From assembly GCF_022012435.1 (NCBI RefSeq), contig NZ_JAKLUA010000002.1, positions 609,278 through 673,277 on the forward strand: 64,000 nt of DNA, read 5' to 3'. The notes under the pieces were generated by a model. That model ran no database searches, was not told where the DNA came from, and was given only the letters and a program-made list of their open reading frames with translations. Below are positions 54,244 to 61,152 of the stretch, piece after piece. The position numbers were made by a program, and so were the translations under genes. Position 1 is the stretch's first letter; every line of letters begins with the position of its first letter. This DNA comes from Bradyrhizobium zhengyangense (GTDB lineage Bacteria > Pseudomonadota > Alphaproteobacteria > Rhizobiales > Xanthobacteraceae).

Positions 54244-54259
54244 TTAACACGCTGTTAAC
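54244..54259. promoter_or_regulatory. CtrA-type site TTAA-N7-TTAAC
   Basis: Exact match to the full CtrA consensus known from alphaproteobacteria: TTAACACGCTGTTAAC, 63 bases before the TPR/ATP-grasp gene start. Suggests cell-cycle-linked control of that gene. CtrA binding is inferred only from the match. Confidence 0.55.
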
Positions 54260-54321
54260 GCTACCCCGCGACATGTTGGCTCAGGTTCAACGCTGCTTCG
54301 GGGGCGTCACCGCCGGACCCC

Positions 54322-55956
54322 ATGACGTCACCATCGATGGCCCTCGCGCAGCCTGCCGCCGGCACGCCAAATATTGCGGACATGCTGCGCACCGGCCGCG
54401 AACACTACCGGCGCGGCGAGATCAAGCCCGCAATCGCGGTATTTCAGGCCGGACTCGCGCTTGCGACGACGGCGTCGATCGGTGTCGTCGTCGACGGCGT
54501 TGCCGATCTGCATGCGGCGCTCGCCAATGCCTTCATGCTTTGCGACGACATCTGTTCTGCAGCCGAGAACTACAAGGCAGCGTTGCGCATCGCGCCGCAT
54601 CTCGTCGCCTGCTGGTGCAATCTCGGCATCGTCCACCAGCGCACCGGCATGATTCAGGATGCGATTTCGCTGTATCTGGAGGCGCTCAGGCGCAATCCGG
54701 GCCATCGGCCGTCGCGTACCAATTTGGTCGAGGCGCTGGTGGCGACGCGGCAGTTCGTGATCGCCAAGACTTTGCTGCTCGAATTGATCGAGGAGACGCC
54801 CGATGACGCGGATCTCCGCAGCCAGCTCGGCAAGGTCTGCTTCGAGCTCGGCGAGACCGGTGAGGCCGTCGCGCAATTCGAGCAGGCCATGGCGCTCGCG
54901 CCCGAACAGGCCGAGAATTTTTACTGGGTCGGGGCGATCCGTCAGGTGCGCGGCGAAGAGGAGCAGGCGGAGGTCGCTTACGCCCGCGCTGCGCAAGTGC
55001 ATCCGATCCTGTGCAGACAGGCGACCCAGTCGCCGCCTGCGTTTCGGGCGCTGGCGCTGTTTGCACCTTTTGTCGGCAACACGCCGGTCGAATTCCTGTT
55101 CAAGGATTGCGGCTACGAGACCTGCATCCTGTCGCTCTTGCCCGGTTGCCAACCGGATATCGCGCTGCTGGCGCGTGAGGCTGACATCGTCGTCAACCTC
55201 GTCTCAGACGCCGATCAGGGCACGGAAGTGCTTCCGCTCGCCACGGCCATTGCACGCGATCTCGGCAAGCCAGTCGTCAACGATCCCGCAAAAATCCGGA
55301 GTACGACGCGCGACGCCACGGCTCTGGCGCTCGCCGACGTCGAGGGCTGCCGCGTGCCACGCACGGTCCGTATCGCAGCCGGCGAGGGGCTCCCTGATGG
55401 TCTCAAGCTCGCTTTTCCAGTGCTGGCGCGACAGGCCGGCATGCATGGTGGCGACCTCTTCGAGAAGCTCGACGATCTGGCTGCACTGGTCTCGTTCCTC
55501 GCGGCACATGCGGACCATGACCGCTACGTGATCGACTATATCGATTATCGCTCTGCAGACGGCTTTTTCCGCAAGTACAGGTTCTTGTTCGTGGGCGAGG
55601 AAATCCTGCCCTATCATCTGGCGATTGGCGACGACTGGAAGCTCCATCGCGATGCGACGGAGATGGGCCGTCATGCCTGGATGCAGGCCGAGGAGGAGCA
55701 CTTTCTGCGTGCCCCCGAGCAGGTCTTCAGCCCGCGCCACTATGCGGCGTTGCGAGTCATTCGCGATCGTATCGGTCTCGACTATTTCGGCATCGATTGC
55801 GGATTGGACCCTGACGGCCGTCTCGTCGTGTTCGAGGTCAACGCCTCCATGCTGGTGCACGACCAGAATCCGGAATTTCCCTACAAGAATCCGTATATTC
55901 GCGGGATCAAGGTCGCATTCGACGGCATGCTTGCGCGCCTCGCGCGAGGGAATTGA
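54322..55956 (+). CDS. TPR-repeat / ATP-grasp-like fusion protein
   Basis: 544-residue protein. Residues about 20-230 carry four or more TPR units (for example AWHCW-type CWCNLGIVHQRTGMIQDAIS and LGKVCFELGETGEAVAQFE). Residues about 330-544 look like an ATP-grasp: FPVLARQAGMHGGDLF is the small-domain strand and loop, with Arg where Lys is usual, RKYRFLFVGEEILPYHLAI the adenine pocket, and FGIDCGLDPDGRLVVFEVN the metal site with Asp/Glu/Asn. A ligase of unknown substrate; gene follows the amidoligase operon after 172 bases with a CtrA-type box. Start ATG 54322; 54337 is an alternative. Confidence 0.75.
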   Translation: MTSPSMALAQPAAGTPNIADMLRTGREHYRRGEIKPAIAVFQAGLALATTASIGVVVDGVADLHAALANAFMLCDDICSAAENYKAALRIAPHLVACWCNLGIVHQRTGMIQDAISLYLEALRRNPGHRPSRTNLVEALVATRQFVIAKTLLLELIEETPDDADLRSQLGKVCFELGETGEAVAQFEQAMALAPEQAENFYWVGAIRQVRGEEEQAEVAYARAAQVHPILCRQATQSPPAFRALALFAPFVGNTPVEFLFKDCGYETCILSLLPGCQPDIALLAREADIVVNLVSDADQGTEVLPLATAIARDLGKPVVNDPAKIRSTTRDATALALADVEGCRVPRTVRIAAGEGLPDGLKLAFPVLARQAGMHGGDLFEKLDDLAALVSFLAAHADHDRYVIDYIDYRSADGFFRKYRFLFVGEEILPYHLAIGDDWKLHRDATEMGRHAWMQAEEEHFLRAPEQVFSPRHYAALRVIRDRIGLDYFGIDCGLDPDGRLVVFEVNASMLVHDQNPEFPYKNPYIRGIKVAFDGMLARLARGN

Positions 55957-56243
55957 CGCGTCCGTCCGCAACGCGGTGCAGGCGTCCAAGCCGCGCCGCA
56001 GCAGCGCTCCCGGCACTCATGGTGTGTCCCTTGCAAGATGAACGGCCGGCGCCTGGCCGCGGGCTGCATCGGACCGTGACCGCAACCGTGATGCTGCGCG
56101 GCGGCAGAGTAACATATTTACGTATTTTTGTTCCGGGATTTGGTCAGTCGCCCCAGATTGGGCTATGCTGGAGCCTGCGTCGAGGACGACAATGAGGCGT
56201 CGGGAGTTGCCGTGGGACACCACCGACAGACGGGGCTGCACCC

Positions 56244-57071
56244 ATGATCACGTTACCGCGACTGGCGGCTGAATCCCTCGAGGAATTCCTCGGTAGCTTC
56301 ATGCGTCGCCGGTACGATGAGGCTTCCGCAAGTATCGTCGAAAGCGCGACGCGCACCGCGATGGAATGCATCGGCAACAGCGATGCGCTCTATCACAATA
56401 TCGAGCATACGATGCTGGTGACGCTGGCAGCCCAGGCCATTCTCCGCGGCCGAAGCCTTCACACCCATCTGTCGGGTGAAGATTACGTTCATGTCCTGAT
56501 CGCCTGCCTCGCCCACGACATCGGCTATGTGCGCGGGCTGTTCGAGGAGGACGACGCCGACGGCTTCGTCATCGATGCGGCCGACACCAAGATCTCATTG
56601 CCGCGCGGTGCATCGGATGCGAGCCTGATGATGTATCATGTCGATCGCTCGAAGCTGTATGTCACGCGGAGGTTGCGGCATATTCCGGGAGTTGATCCGG
56701 AGCGCGTCGCCCGCGCCATCGAAGGCACGCGCTTTCCGGCGCGCCAGGGCCAGGAATATGACGACGAGGCCTCGATCCTACGTGCCGCCGACTTCATCGG
56801 CCAGCTCGGCGATCCCAACTATCTGCGCAAGGCCAATGCGCTCTATTACGAGTTCGAGGAGGTCGGCATGAACCGCCAACTCGGCTACGATTCGCCCGCG
56901 GACATCGTGAACCGTTATCCGCAATTCTATTGGAACAGCGTCGCACCGCACATCCAGACCGAGATCGGCTATCTCAACAAGACCGAGATCGGCCGGCAGT
57001 GGATCGCCAATCTCTACAGCAACGTGTTCCGCGCCGAACGCGATATCTCGTTGTCCGGACCGCAGAAATAG
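56244..57071 (+). CDS. HD-domain metal-dependent phosphohydrolase-like protein
   Basis: 275-residue HD-superfamily protein. Metal-site residues: H51/H55 in YHNIEHTMLV, H91-D92 in CLAHDIGYVRG and a late Asp in ILRAADFIGQLGD. This order (H...HD...D) is typical of the HD/PDEase class that cleaves nucleotides or cyclic nucleotides. No other domain is seen. The substrate is unknown. Upstream, 55957-56243 holds its promoter without a clear motif; tspO follows in the same direction behind its own RpoE-type promoter. Confidence 0.85.
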   Translation: MITLPRLAAESLEEFLGSFMRRRYDEASASIVESATRTAMECIGNSDALYHNIEHTMLVTLAAQAILRGRSLHTHLSGEDYVHVLIACLAHDIGYVRGLFEEDDADGFVIDAADTKISLPRGASDASLMMYHVDRSKLYVTRRLRHIPGVDPERVARAIEGTRFPARQGQEYDDEASILRAADFIGQLGDPNYLRKANALYYEFEEVGMNRQLGYDSPADIVNRYPQFYWNSVAPHIQTEIGYLNKTEIGRQWIANLYSNVFRAERDISLSGPQK

Positions 57072-57096
57072 CCGTGGAAGGTTTTGGGCTTCCGGG

Positions 57097-57122
57097 TGAT
57101 CCGACTACGCTGACCGCACGTT
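57097..57122 (+). promoter_or_regulatory. RpoE-type promoter upstream of tspO
   Basis: TGATCC at 57097-57102 and CGTT at 57119-57122, separated by 16 bases, 36 bases before the tspO start. The TGATCC -35 element is that of ECF11/RpoE promoters in alphaproteobacteria. The same arrangement occurs three more times nearby on the minus strand. Confidence 0.65.
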
Positions 57123-57157
57123 GAGAGGACGTTGCGCAGCAGTTTCGGATCACACAC

Positions 57158-57610
57158 ATGCAGAAGTTTGGCGGCCTCGCGGCCTTTGTTGTCGCAACTG
57201 TCGGAATCGGGATCGCGGTCGGGACGATCAATCTTCCCGGCGAATGGTACGCCGCCCTGCACAAGCCGCCGTTCAATCCGCCGAACTGGATATTTGCTCC
57301 GGTTTGGTCGGTGATTTATGTCTTGATCGCTGTGGCCGGCTGGCGAACCTGGGAAAGGGACAAACGCGGCGTGGGCATGGCGCTGTGGGGCGCGCAGATG
57401 CTGCTCAACTTCATCTGGTCGCCGGTGTTTTTCTCGGCGCATCGTATTGATCTCGCCCTTGCGGTGATCGTCGTCCTGCTTGTCACGATTATCGGCTTCA
57501 TTGTCGTTTGTTGGCGAGCCGACCGAGCTGCGGCGGTGCTGTTCCTGCCCTATGCCGCGTGGGTGGCGTTCGCCACGCTGCTCAATGCGAGCATCTGGCT
57601 GCTCAATTGA
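57158..57610 (+). CDS. tspO: TspO/MBR family tryptophan-rich sensory protein
   Basis: 150-residue membrane protein with five hydrophobic helices. The TspO signatures PPFNPPNWIFAPVWSVIYVL and LNFIWSPVFF are present and intact. TspO binds porphyrins and takes part in oxidative-stress and tetrapyrrole homeostasis. An RpoE-type TGATCC-N16-CGTT promoter lies upstream. Convergent with the ECF sigma gene; the two stops are five bases apart. Confidence 0.93.
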   Translation: MQKFGGLAAFVVATVGIGIAVGTINLPGEWYAALHKPPFNPPNWIFAPVWSVIYVLIAVAGWRTWERDKRGVGMALWGAQMLLNFIWSPVFFSAHRIDLALAVIVVLLVTIIGFIVVCWRADRAAAVLFLPYAAWVAFATLLNASIWLLN

Positions 57611-57615
57611 GCGGC

Positions 57616-58215
57616 TCAGCCGGTCTGCGCGACTGCACCACTCGTCCCGGGTTTGACGCAATCGCGTCGGACCGAGTCCAGCGTGCGTCGCAGCCAGGTC
57701 TTGATCGTACCGACCGGAACTCCGAAGCGCTGCGCCAGCATCAACCGGCTTTCACCGTCAAGATAGGCGCGCGACAGCAACTGCCGGCGCTGATCCGGGA
57801 GCCGCTCGATCGCGCGCGCGACGATCGGCTGGGCTAAGTCGTAGTCGAATGCGTCTTCGGTCGAGGCGGTGTCGGGCACCGCCAGCGCTTCATCGAGTTC
57901 CGCCGTCGGCACCTGCTTGAGCCGCGCTGCGTCGATCGCGGTGTTGCGCATGATCGCGCACATCCAGGTGATCGGTGACGAACGGAGCGGATCGAAGTGA
58001 GCTGCATGCTTCCAGATCTTCAGATAAGCATCCTGGAGCAGATCGTCGAGGTCTGCATCGGACGGCGCGATCGGGCGCGCCGTCTTGCGCAGCTTGTTGC
58101 GCGTCGCGGCAAAGAGCTCGGCGAAGGCGCGCTGGTCGCCGCGCCCGACGCGGGCGAGAAGATCGCTCAAGCGCTCGATCGTCGGGTCCCGTGCCGTCAG
58201 TCTGCCGCAGCTCAT
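57616..58215 (-). CDS. ECF sigma factor (second sigma of the locus)
   Basis: 199-residue sigma-70-family ECF factor. Region 2 reads DLDDLLQDAYLKIWKHAAHF with SPITWMCAIMRNTAIDAARL, and region 4 MLAQRFGVPVGTIKTWLRRT. It differs from the RpoE at 58939. ATG 58215 fits the RpoE-type promoter at 58247-58272 and the GGAGGACGAGGGA site; ATG 58233 would leave almost no leader. No adjacent anti-sigma of its own is seen, so it may share ChrR or be free. Gene order on this strand: rpoE, chrR, this sigma. Confidence 0.86.
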   Translation of the reverse strand: MSCGRLTARDPTIERLSDLLARVGRGDQRAFAELFAATRNKLRKTARPIAPSDADLDDLLQDAYLKIWKHAAHFDPLRSSPITWMCAIMRNTAIDAARLKQVPTAELDEALAVPDTASTEDAFDYDLAQPIVARAIERLPDQRRQLLSRAYLDGESRLMLAQRFGVPVGTIKTWLRRTLDSVRRDCVKPGTSGAVAQTG

Positions 58216-58246
58216 TCCCTCGTCCTCCAGCATTACCTGCCAGCAG

Positions 58247-58272
58247 AACGACGGCGCGACGCGACTGGATCA
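58247..58272 (-). promoter_or_regulatory. RpoE-type promoter upstream of the second ECF sigma gene
   Basis: On the minus strand: TGATCC (58272-58267), 16 bases, CGTT (58250-58247), ending 32 bases before the chosen start. The spacer ends GCGCCGT, like the rpoE copy. It lies in the chrR-sigma gap, so the second sigma would be driven by RpoE. Confidence 0.6.
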
Positions 58273-58283
58273 CATGAGGGCGC

Positions 58284-58937
58284 TCAAAGCCGCACGAAGG
58301 GCGAGATCAATCGGCCAAGCCAGCCGTGCATCTGCAAGTCCCCGCTCATGGCCACAAGGCACAGGCACGGCATGTCGCTGCCGACGAGCGGCTGGTGATC
58401 GACCTCGCCGTCGCCGAAGTCGAAATCGCCTGGCCGGTATTCGCCGCCCTGATGGCTGAAGCTGCCTTTGAGCACCAGGGTCAGCTCGGTCCCGGTGTGC
58501 GAATGCTCCAGCATGCGCGTTCCGGGCGCGGACCACAGCAGGAACGCGCGCGACTTATCCGCGCCGGGCAGGACGATCGGTTGCATCTTGACGCCCGGCG
58601 CCACGCGCCGGCTCTTGGCGAACCGGCATCTGCGCAGCATCTCGGGCAGGTCGTCGTCGAGCAGCGGCACCGGCTGCGAAGAGGTCGGCGCCGGCGTCGA
58701 TGCCGTCTTCGGCTCGTCGATCGCAGCCATGATGGTCGCGAACGCGTCGTCCGCCATGGCGACCGGAGCGGCCTGTTCGAGCGCGGCACCTGCAAGCTGC
58801 TCGATCGCGGCGATGAAGCGCTGGCAATTTGGGCATTGCGCGGCATGGACGCCGATGACGAGACGGTCGGCCTCGTCGAGCCGGCCTGCGGCAAAATCCG
58901 CCAGCAGATCTTCGGGGGGATGGTGGTTGATGGTCAT
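58284..58937 (-). CDS. chrR: ChrR-type anti-sigma factor
   Basis: 217-residue zinc anti-sigma factor. N-terminal zinc ligands H6, H31, C35 and C38 (INHHPP; VHAAQCPNC) match Rhodobacter sphaeroides ChrR positions exactly. Residues about 115-205 are a cupin with the metal site EHSHTGTELTLVLKG and a later His in EVDHQPLVG. ChrR holds RpoE inactive until singlet oxygen. The start is one base after the rpoE stop, so the two genes are coupled. Confidence 0.93.
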   Translation of the reverse strand: MTINHHPPEDLLADFAAGRLDEADRLVIGVHAAQCPNCQRFIAAIEQLAGAALEQAAPVAMADDAFATIMAAIDEPKTASTPAPTSSQPVPLLDDDLPEMLRRCRFAKSRRVAPGVKMQPIVLPGADKSRAFLLWSAPGTRMLEHSHTGTELTLVLKGSFSHQGGEYRPGDFDFGDGEVDHQPLVGSDMPCLCLVAMSGDLQMHGWLGRLISPFVRL

Positions 58938-58938
58938 G

Positions 58939-59601
58939 TCAGTCGTCCAAGAGATCTTTGAGCCGCGCCATGGCGAGCCTGATGCGAGACTTCACCGTCC
59001 CGAGCGGGATACCGAGCCGCTCGGCGATCTCGCCGTGCGGGTGCTCCTCGATAAACGACATCCGGATCACAGTGGATTGCTCGTCCGACAATTGCTGGAT
59101 CGCTGCCGATACGCGCGATACATCGTCGCTCCGGCTCATCATGGTCTCGGGCGAGAGAGCGACCTCAGGCGTTTCATCGCGTTCTGCATTCACGGCAGCC
59201 TTGGCCCGCCGCGCCGCAGCCCTGGCAGAATCGATGCGCAGATTGCGCGCGATCGTGAAGATCCACGCAGCCGCGCCCGCGGACGCCGGGTCGAATTGGG
59301 CCGCCTTCCGCCACACCGTCAGCAGGGTCATTTGCGCGATCTCCTCCGCGGCATCGGCGCTCATCCCGGTCTTGACCAGGAATCCCTTCACGCGCGGAGC
59401 AAAATGCTCGAACAACAGCTTGAACGCGCCCCGATCGCCATGGGCCGCCACGCGTCCGATCAATTCAGCCCATTCCACGGTCGCCTTGGGCCTTTCGTTG
59501 GGCCTTTCGCCTGAAAATCCGCGAGGCCGGTCCCGCCGAGCAGCCGCCGCAGGGGTCCTGCGCCACACGGACCTGCTCACAGCGCGAAGACCGGTCGTCA
59601 T
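58939..59601 (-). CDS. rpoE: ECF sigma factor RpoE (ECF11-type)
   Basis: 220-residue sigma factor. Region 2: FKLLFEHFAPRVKGFLVKTG and EEIAQMTLLTVWRKAAQFDP; region 4: HGEIAERLGIPLGTVKSRIR. Paired directly with chrR as in the Rhodobacter singlet-oxygen response. The predicted promoter TGATCC-N16-CGTT (59630-59655) ends 28 bases before ATG 59601, giving a short leader with GAGGC as ribosome binding site; autoregulation is therefore likely. The first 40 residues are a basic N-terminal extension. Confidence 0.9.
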   Translation of the reverse strand: MTTGLRAVSRSVWRRTPAAAARRDRPRGFSGERPNERPKATVEWAELIGRVAAHGDRGAFKLLFEHFAPRVKGFLVKTGMSADAAEEIAQMTLLTVWRKAAQFDPASAGAAAWIFTIARNLRIDSARAAARRAKAAVNAERDETPEVALSPETMMSRSDDVSRVSAAIQQLSDEQSTVIRMSFIEEHPHGEIAERLGIPLGTVKSRIRLAMARLKDLLDD

Positions 59602-59629
59602 GGAGCCTCGGTTGACATGTCCAGTCCCT

Positions 59630-59655
59630 AACGACGGGCGCGGTCAGCCGGATCA
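59630..59655 (-). promoter_or_regulatory. RpoE-type promoter upstream of rpoE
   Basis: Minus strand: TGATCC (59655-59650), 16 bases, CGTT (59633-59630). It continues as CGTTAGGG. It is placed correctly for the rpoE start at 59601, supporting autoregulation. Confidence 0.65.
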
Positions 59656-59764
59656 CTCAAGGAGTCCTCTTTTTTAGAGGCCCTGCGCGGCCACGACAAG
59701 CGGCGCGAGCCGGAACCTCAGGGATCGACGACGAGAAGGCGTCGAGGCCGCCTGAGACGGCCGG

Positions 59765-60097
59765 TCAAACCTCTCGGCCATGCAGCTTCCAGAGCTCGTA
59801 GACCGTGTCCCAATCGGGAAGGTGATCGGGCGCGTAGCCGAAGATTTTGCCAGTCCCGAGGCTGCGGATGTTCTTCATCGCCTTGAGATGCGCTCCGCTC
59901 GCAACGAAATGGCGCATGCTGACAAGATCCGACCATGCCGTCAGCGTGTGATAAGTTCCGCCGACGACCTTCGCTTCGACTGCGACAACTCCGGCGGCAC
60001 GACGCGCCTGCGCCAGCGATTGGACCGTTCGCCACCAGAATCGCGGCAACTGTGCGATACCGCGCGGGCGGAAGCCGGTCATGGAGACATAGACCAT
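59765..60097 (-). CDS. ABM/DUF3291-like dimeric alpha-beta barrel protein
   Basis: 110-residue protein starting MVYVSMTGFRPRGIAQLPRF. WSDLVSMRHFVASGAHLKAM followed by GTGKIFGY and the terminal WDTVYELWK resemble antibiotic-biosynthesis-monooxygenase (ABM) or DUF3291-type barrels; no cofactor motif is visible. ATG 60097 is supported by GAGGTGCAGC and by a TGATCC-N16-CGTT promoter ending 28 bases upstream; the longer frame to 60151 would begin before that promoter. Likely an RpoE/ChrR target. Confidence 0.7.
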   Translation of the reverse strand: MVYVSMTGFRPRGIAQLPRFWWRTVQSLAQARRAAGVVAVEAKVVGGTYHTLTAWSDLVSMRHFVASGAHLKAMKNIRSLGTGKIFGYAPDHLPDWDTVYELWKLHGREV

Positions 60098-60124
60098 GCT
60101 GCACCTCGATCGTGATGCGGCAGG

Positions 60125-60150
60125 AACGGTGCGCAAAAGGAGTTGGATCA
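60125..60150 (-). promoter_or_regulatory. RpoE-type promoter upstream of the ABM-like gene
   Basis: Minus strand: TGATCC (60150-60145), 16 bases, CGTT (60128-60125). Spacing is identical to the copies before rpoE, the second sigma gene and tspO. Confidence 0.6.
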
Positions 60151-60195
60151 CCGACGGGCGCGAGTTAGGCTCGAGCGCCAGGTCGAGTGAGCAGC

Positions 60196-61086
60196 ATGCA
60201 ATACAAATCCGTTACGACTGACGTTCTGGACATTGCCTATCTCGACTACGGCGCGCCCGATGGCTGGCCCTGCATCATGGGCCACGGTTTTCCCTATGAC
60301 GTGAACGCCTATGCCGAGGCCGCGCCGATCATCGCGCAGGCCGGCGCGCGGGTGCTGGTGCCGTGGCTGCGCGGGTACGGGCCGACGCGGTTCCGTTCGG
60401 CTCAGACGTTGCGGTCCGGCGAGCAGGCGGCGCTGGGTGCCGATCTGCTGGCCTTCATGGACGCGCTCGAAATCGAACGCGCCGTCGTCGGTGGCTATGA
60501 TTGGGGCGGCCGCGCGGCCTGCGTCGTCTCGGTGCTGCACCCTGAGCGCGTCGTCGGGCTCGTCTCCGGCAATACCTACAACATCCAGAACATCGCGCGC
60601 GCGATGGAGCCGGCCTCGCCGCCGGTGGAGGCGGCGCTTTGGTATCAATATCTCTTCCACAACGAGCGCGGCCGCCGCGCGCTGGAGCGCAACAGGCGCG
60701 GCTTCGCCCGGCAGCTCTGGATGATGTGGTCGCCCAAATGGCAATTCGACGATGCGACATTCGAAAAGAGCGCGGTGTCGTTCGACAATCCCGACTTCGT
60801 CGACGTCGTGATCCATTCCTATCGCCATCGCTTCGCGCTGGTCGAAGGCGATCCCGCCTACGTCGCGATCGAAGCGAAGCTCGCCGCGCAGCCACAGGTC
60901 CGCGTCCCCACCATCGCGATCGACGGCGACAGCGACGGCGTCATCCCGGGCACCGCCCACCACGCGGAGAAATTCGAGGGCTTCTTCGAGCGGCGCGTCT
61001 TCGCCGGTGCCGGCCACAATCTGCCGCAGGAACGGCCGGCCGAATGGGCGCAGGCCGTGCTGGACGTACGGAAAGCGGCATCCTGA
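60196..61086 (+). CDS. Alpha/beta hydrolase, epoxide hydrolase-like
   Basis: 296-residue alpha/beta hydrolase. The oxyanion segment is GHGFPYDV; the nucleophile elbow GGYDWGGRAAC carries Asp, not Ser, as in epoxide hydrolases and haloalkane dehalogenases. IAIDGDSDGVIPG and GAGHNLPQERP supply the acid and His. ATG 60196 was chosen; GTG 60187 is an alternative. Divergent from the ABM-like gene. Physiological substrate unknown. Confidence 0.86.
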   Translation: MQYKSVTTDVLDIAYLDYGAPDGWPCIMGHGFPYDVNAYAEAAPIIAQAGARVLVPWLRGYGPTRFRSAQTLRSGEQAALGADLLAFMDALEIERAVVGGYDWGGRAACVVSVLHPERVVGLVSGNTYNIQNIARAMEPASPPVEAALWYQYLFHNERGRRALERNRRGFARQLWMMWSPKWQFDDATFEKSAVSFDNPDFVDVVIHSYRHRFALVEGDPAYVAIEAKLAAQPQVRVPTIAIDGDSDGVIPGTAHHAEKFEGFFERRVFAGAGHNLPQERPAEWAQAVLDVRKAAS

Positions 61087-61100
61087 TTTTCCCGATCGCA

Positions 61101-61125
61101 GGAACTTTTCGCGGCTGCCGTCGTC
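61101..61125 (+). promoter_or_regulatory. Possible EcfG-like promoter upstream of the Rieske/FAD reductase gene
   Basis: GGAAC at 61101-61105 and CGTC at 61122-61125, separated by 16 bases. Close to the general stress EcfG consensus (GGAAC-N16/17-CGTT) with one mismatch in the -10. Lies 28 bases before the chosen start at 61153. Weak, single-site evidence. Confidence 0.35.
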
Positions 61126-61152
61126 CAATCCTGAACTGCCAGGGAGATGACC

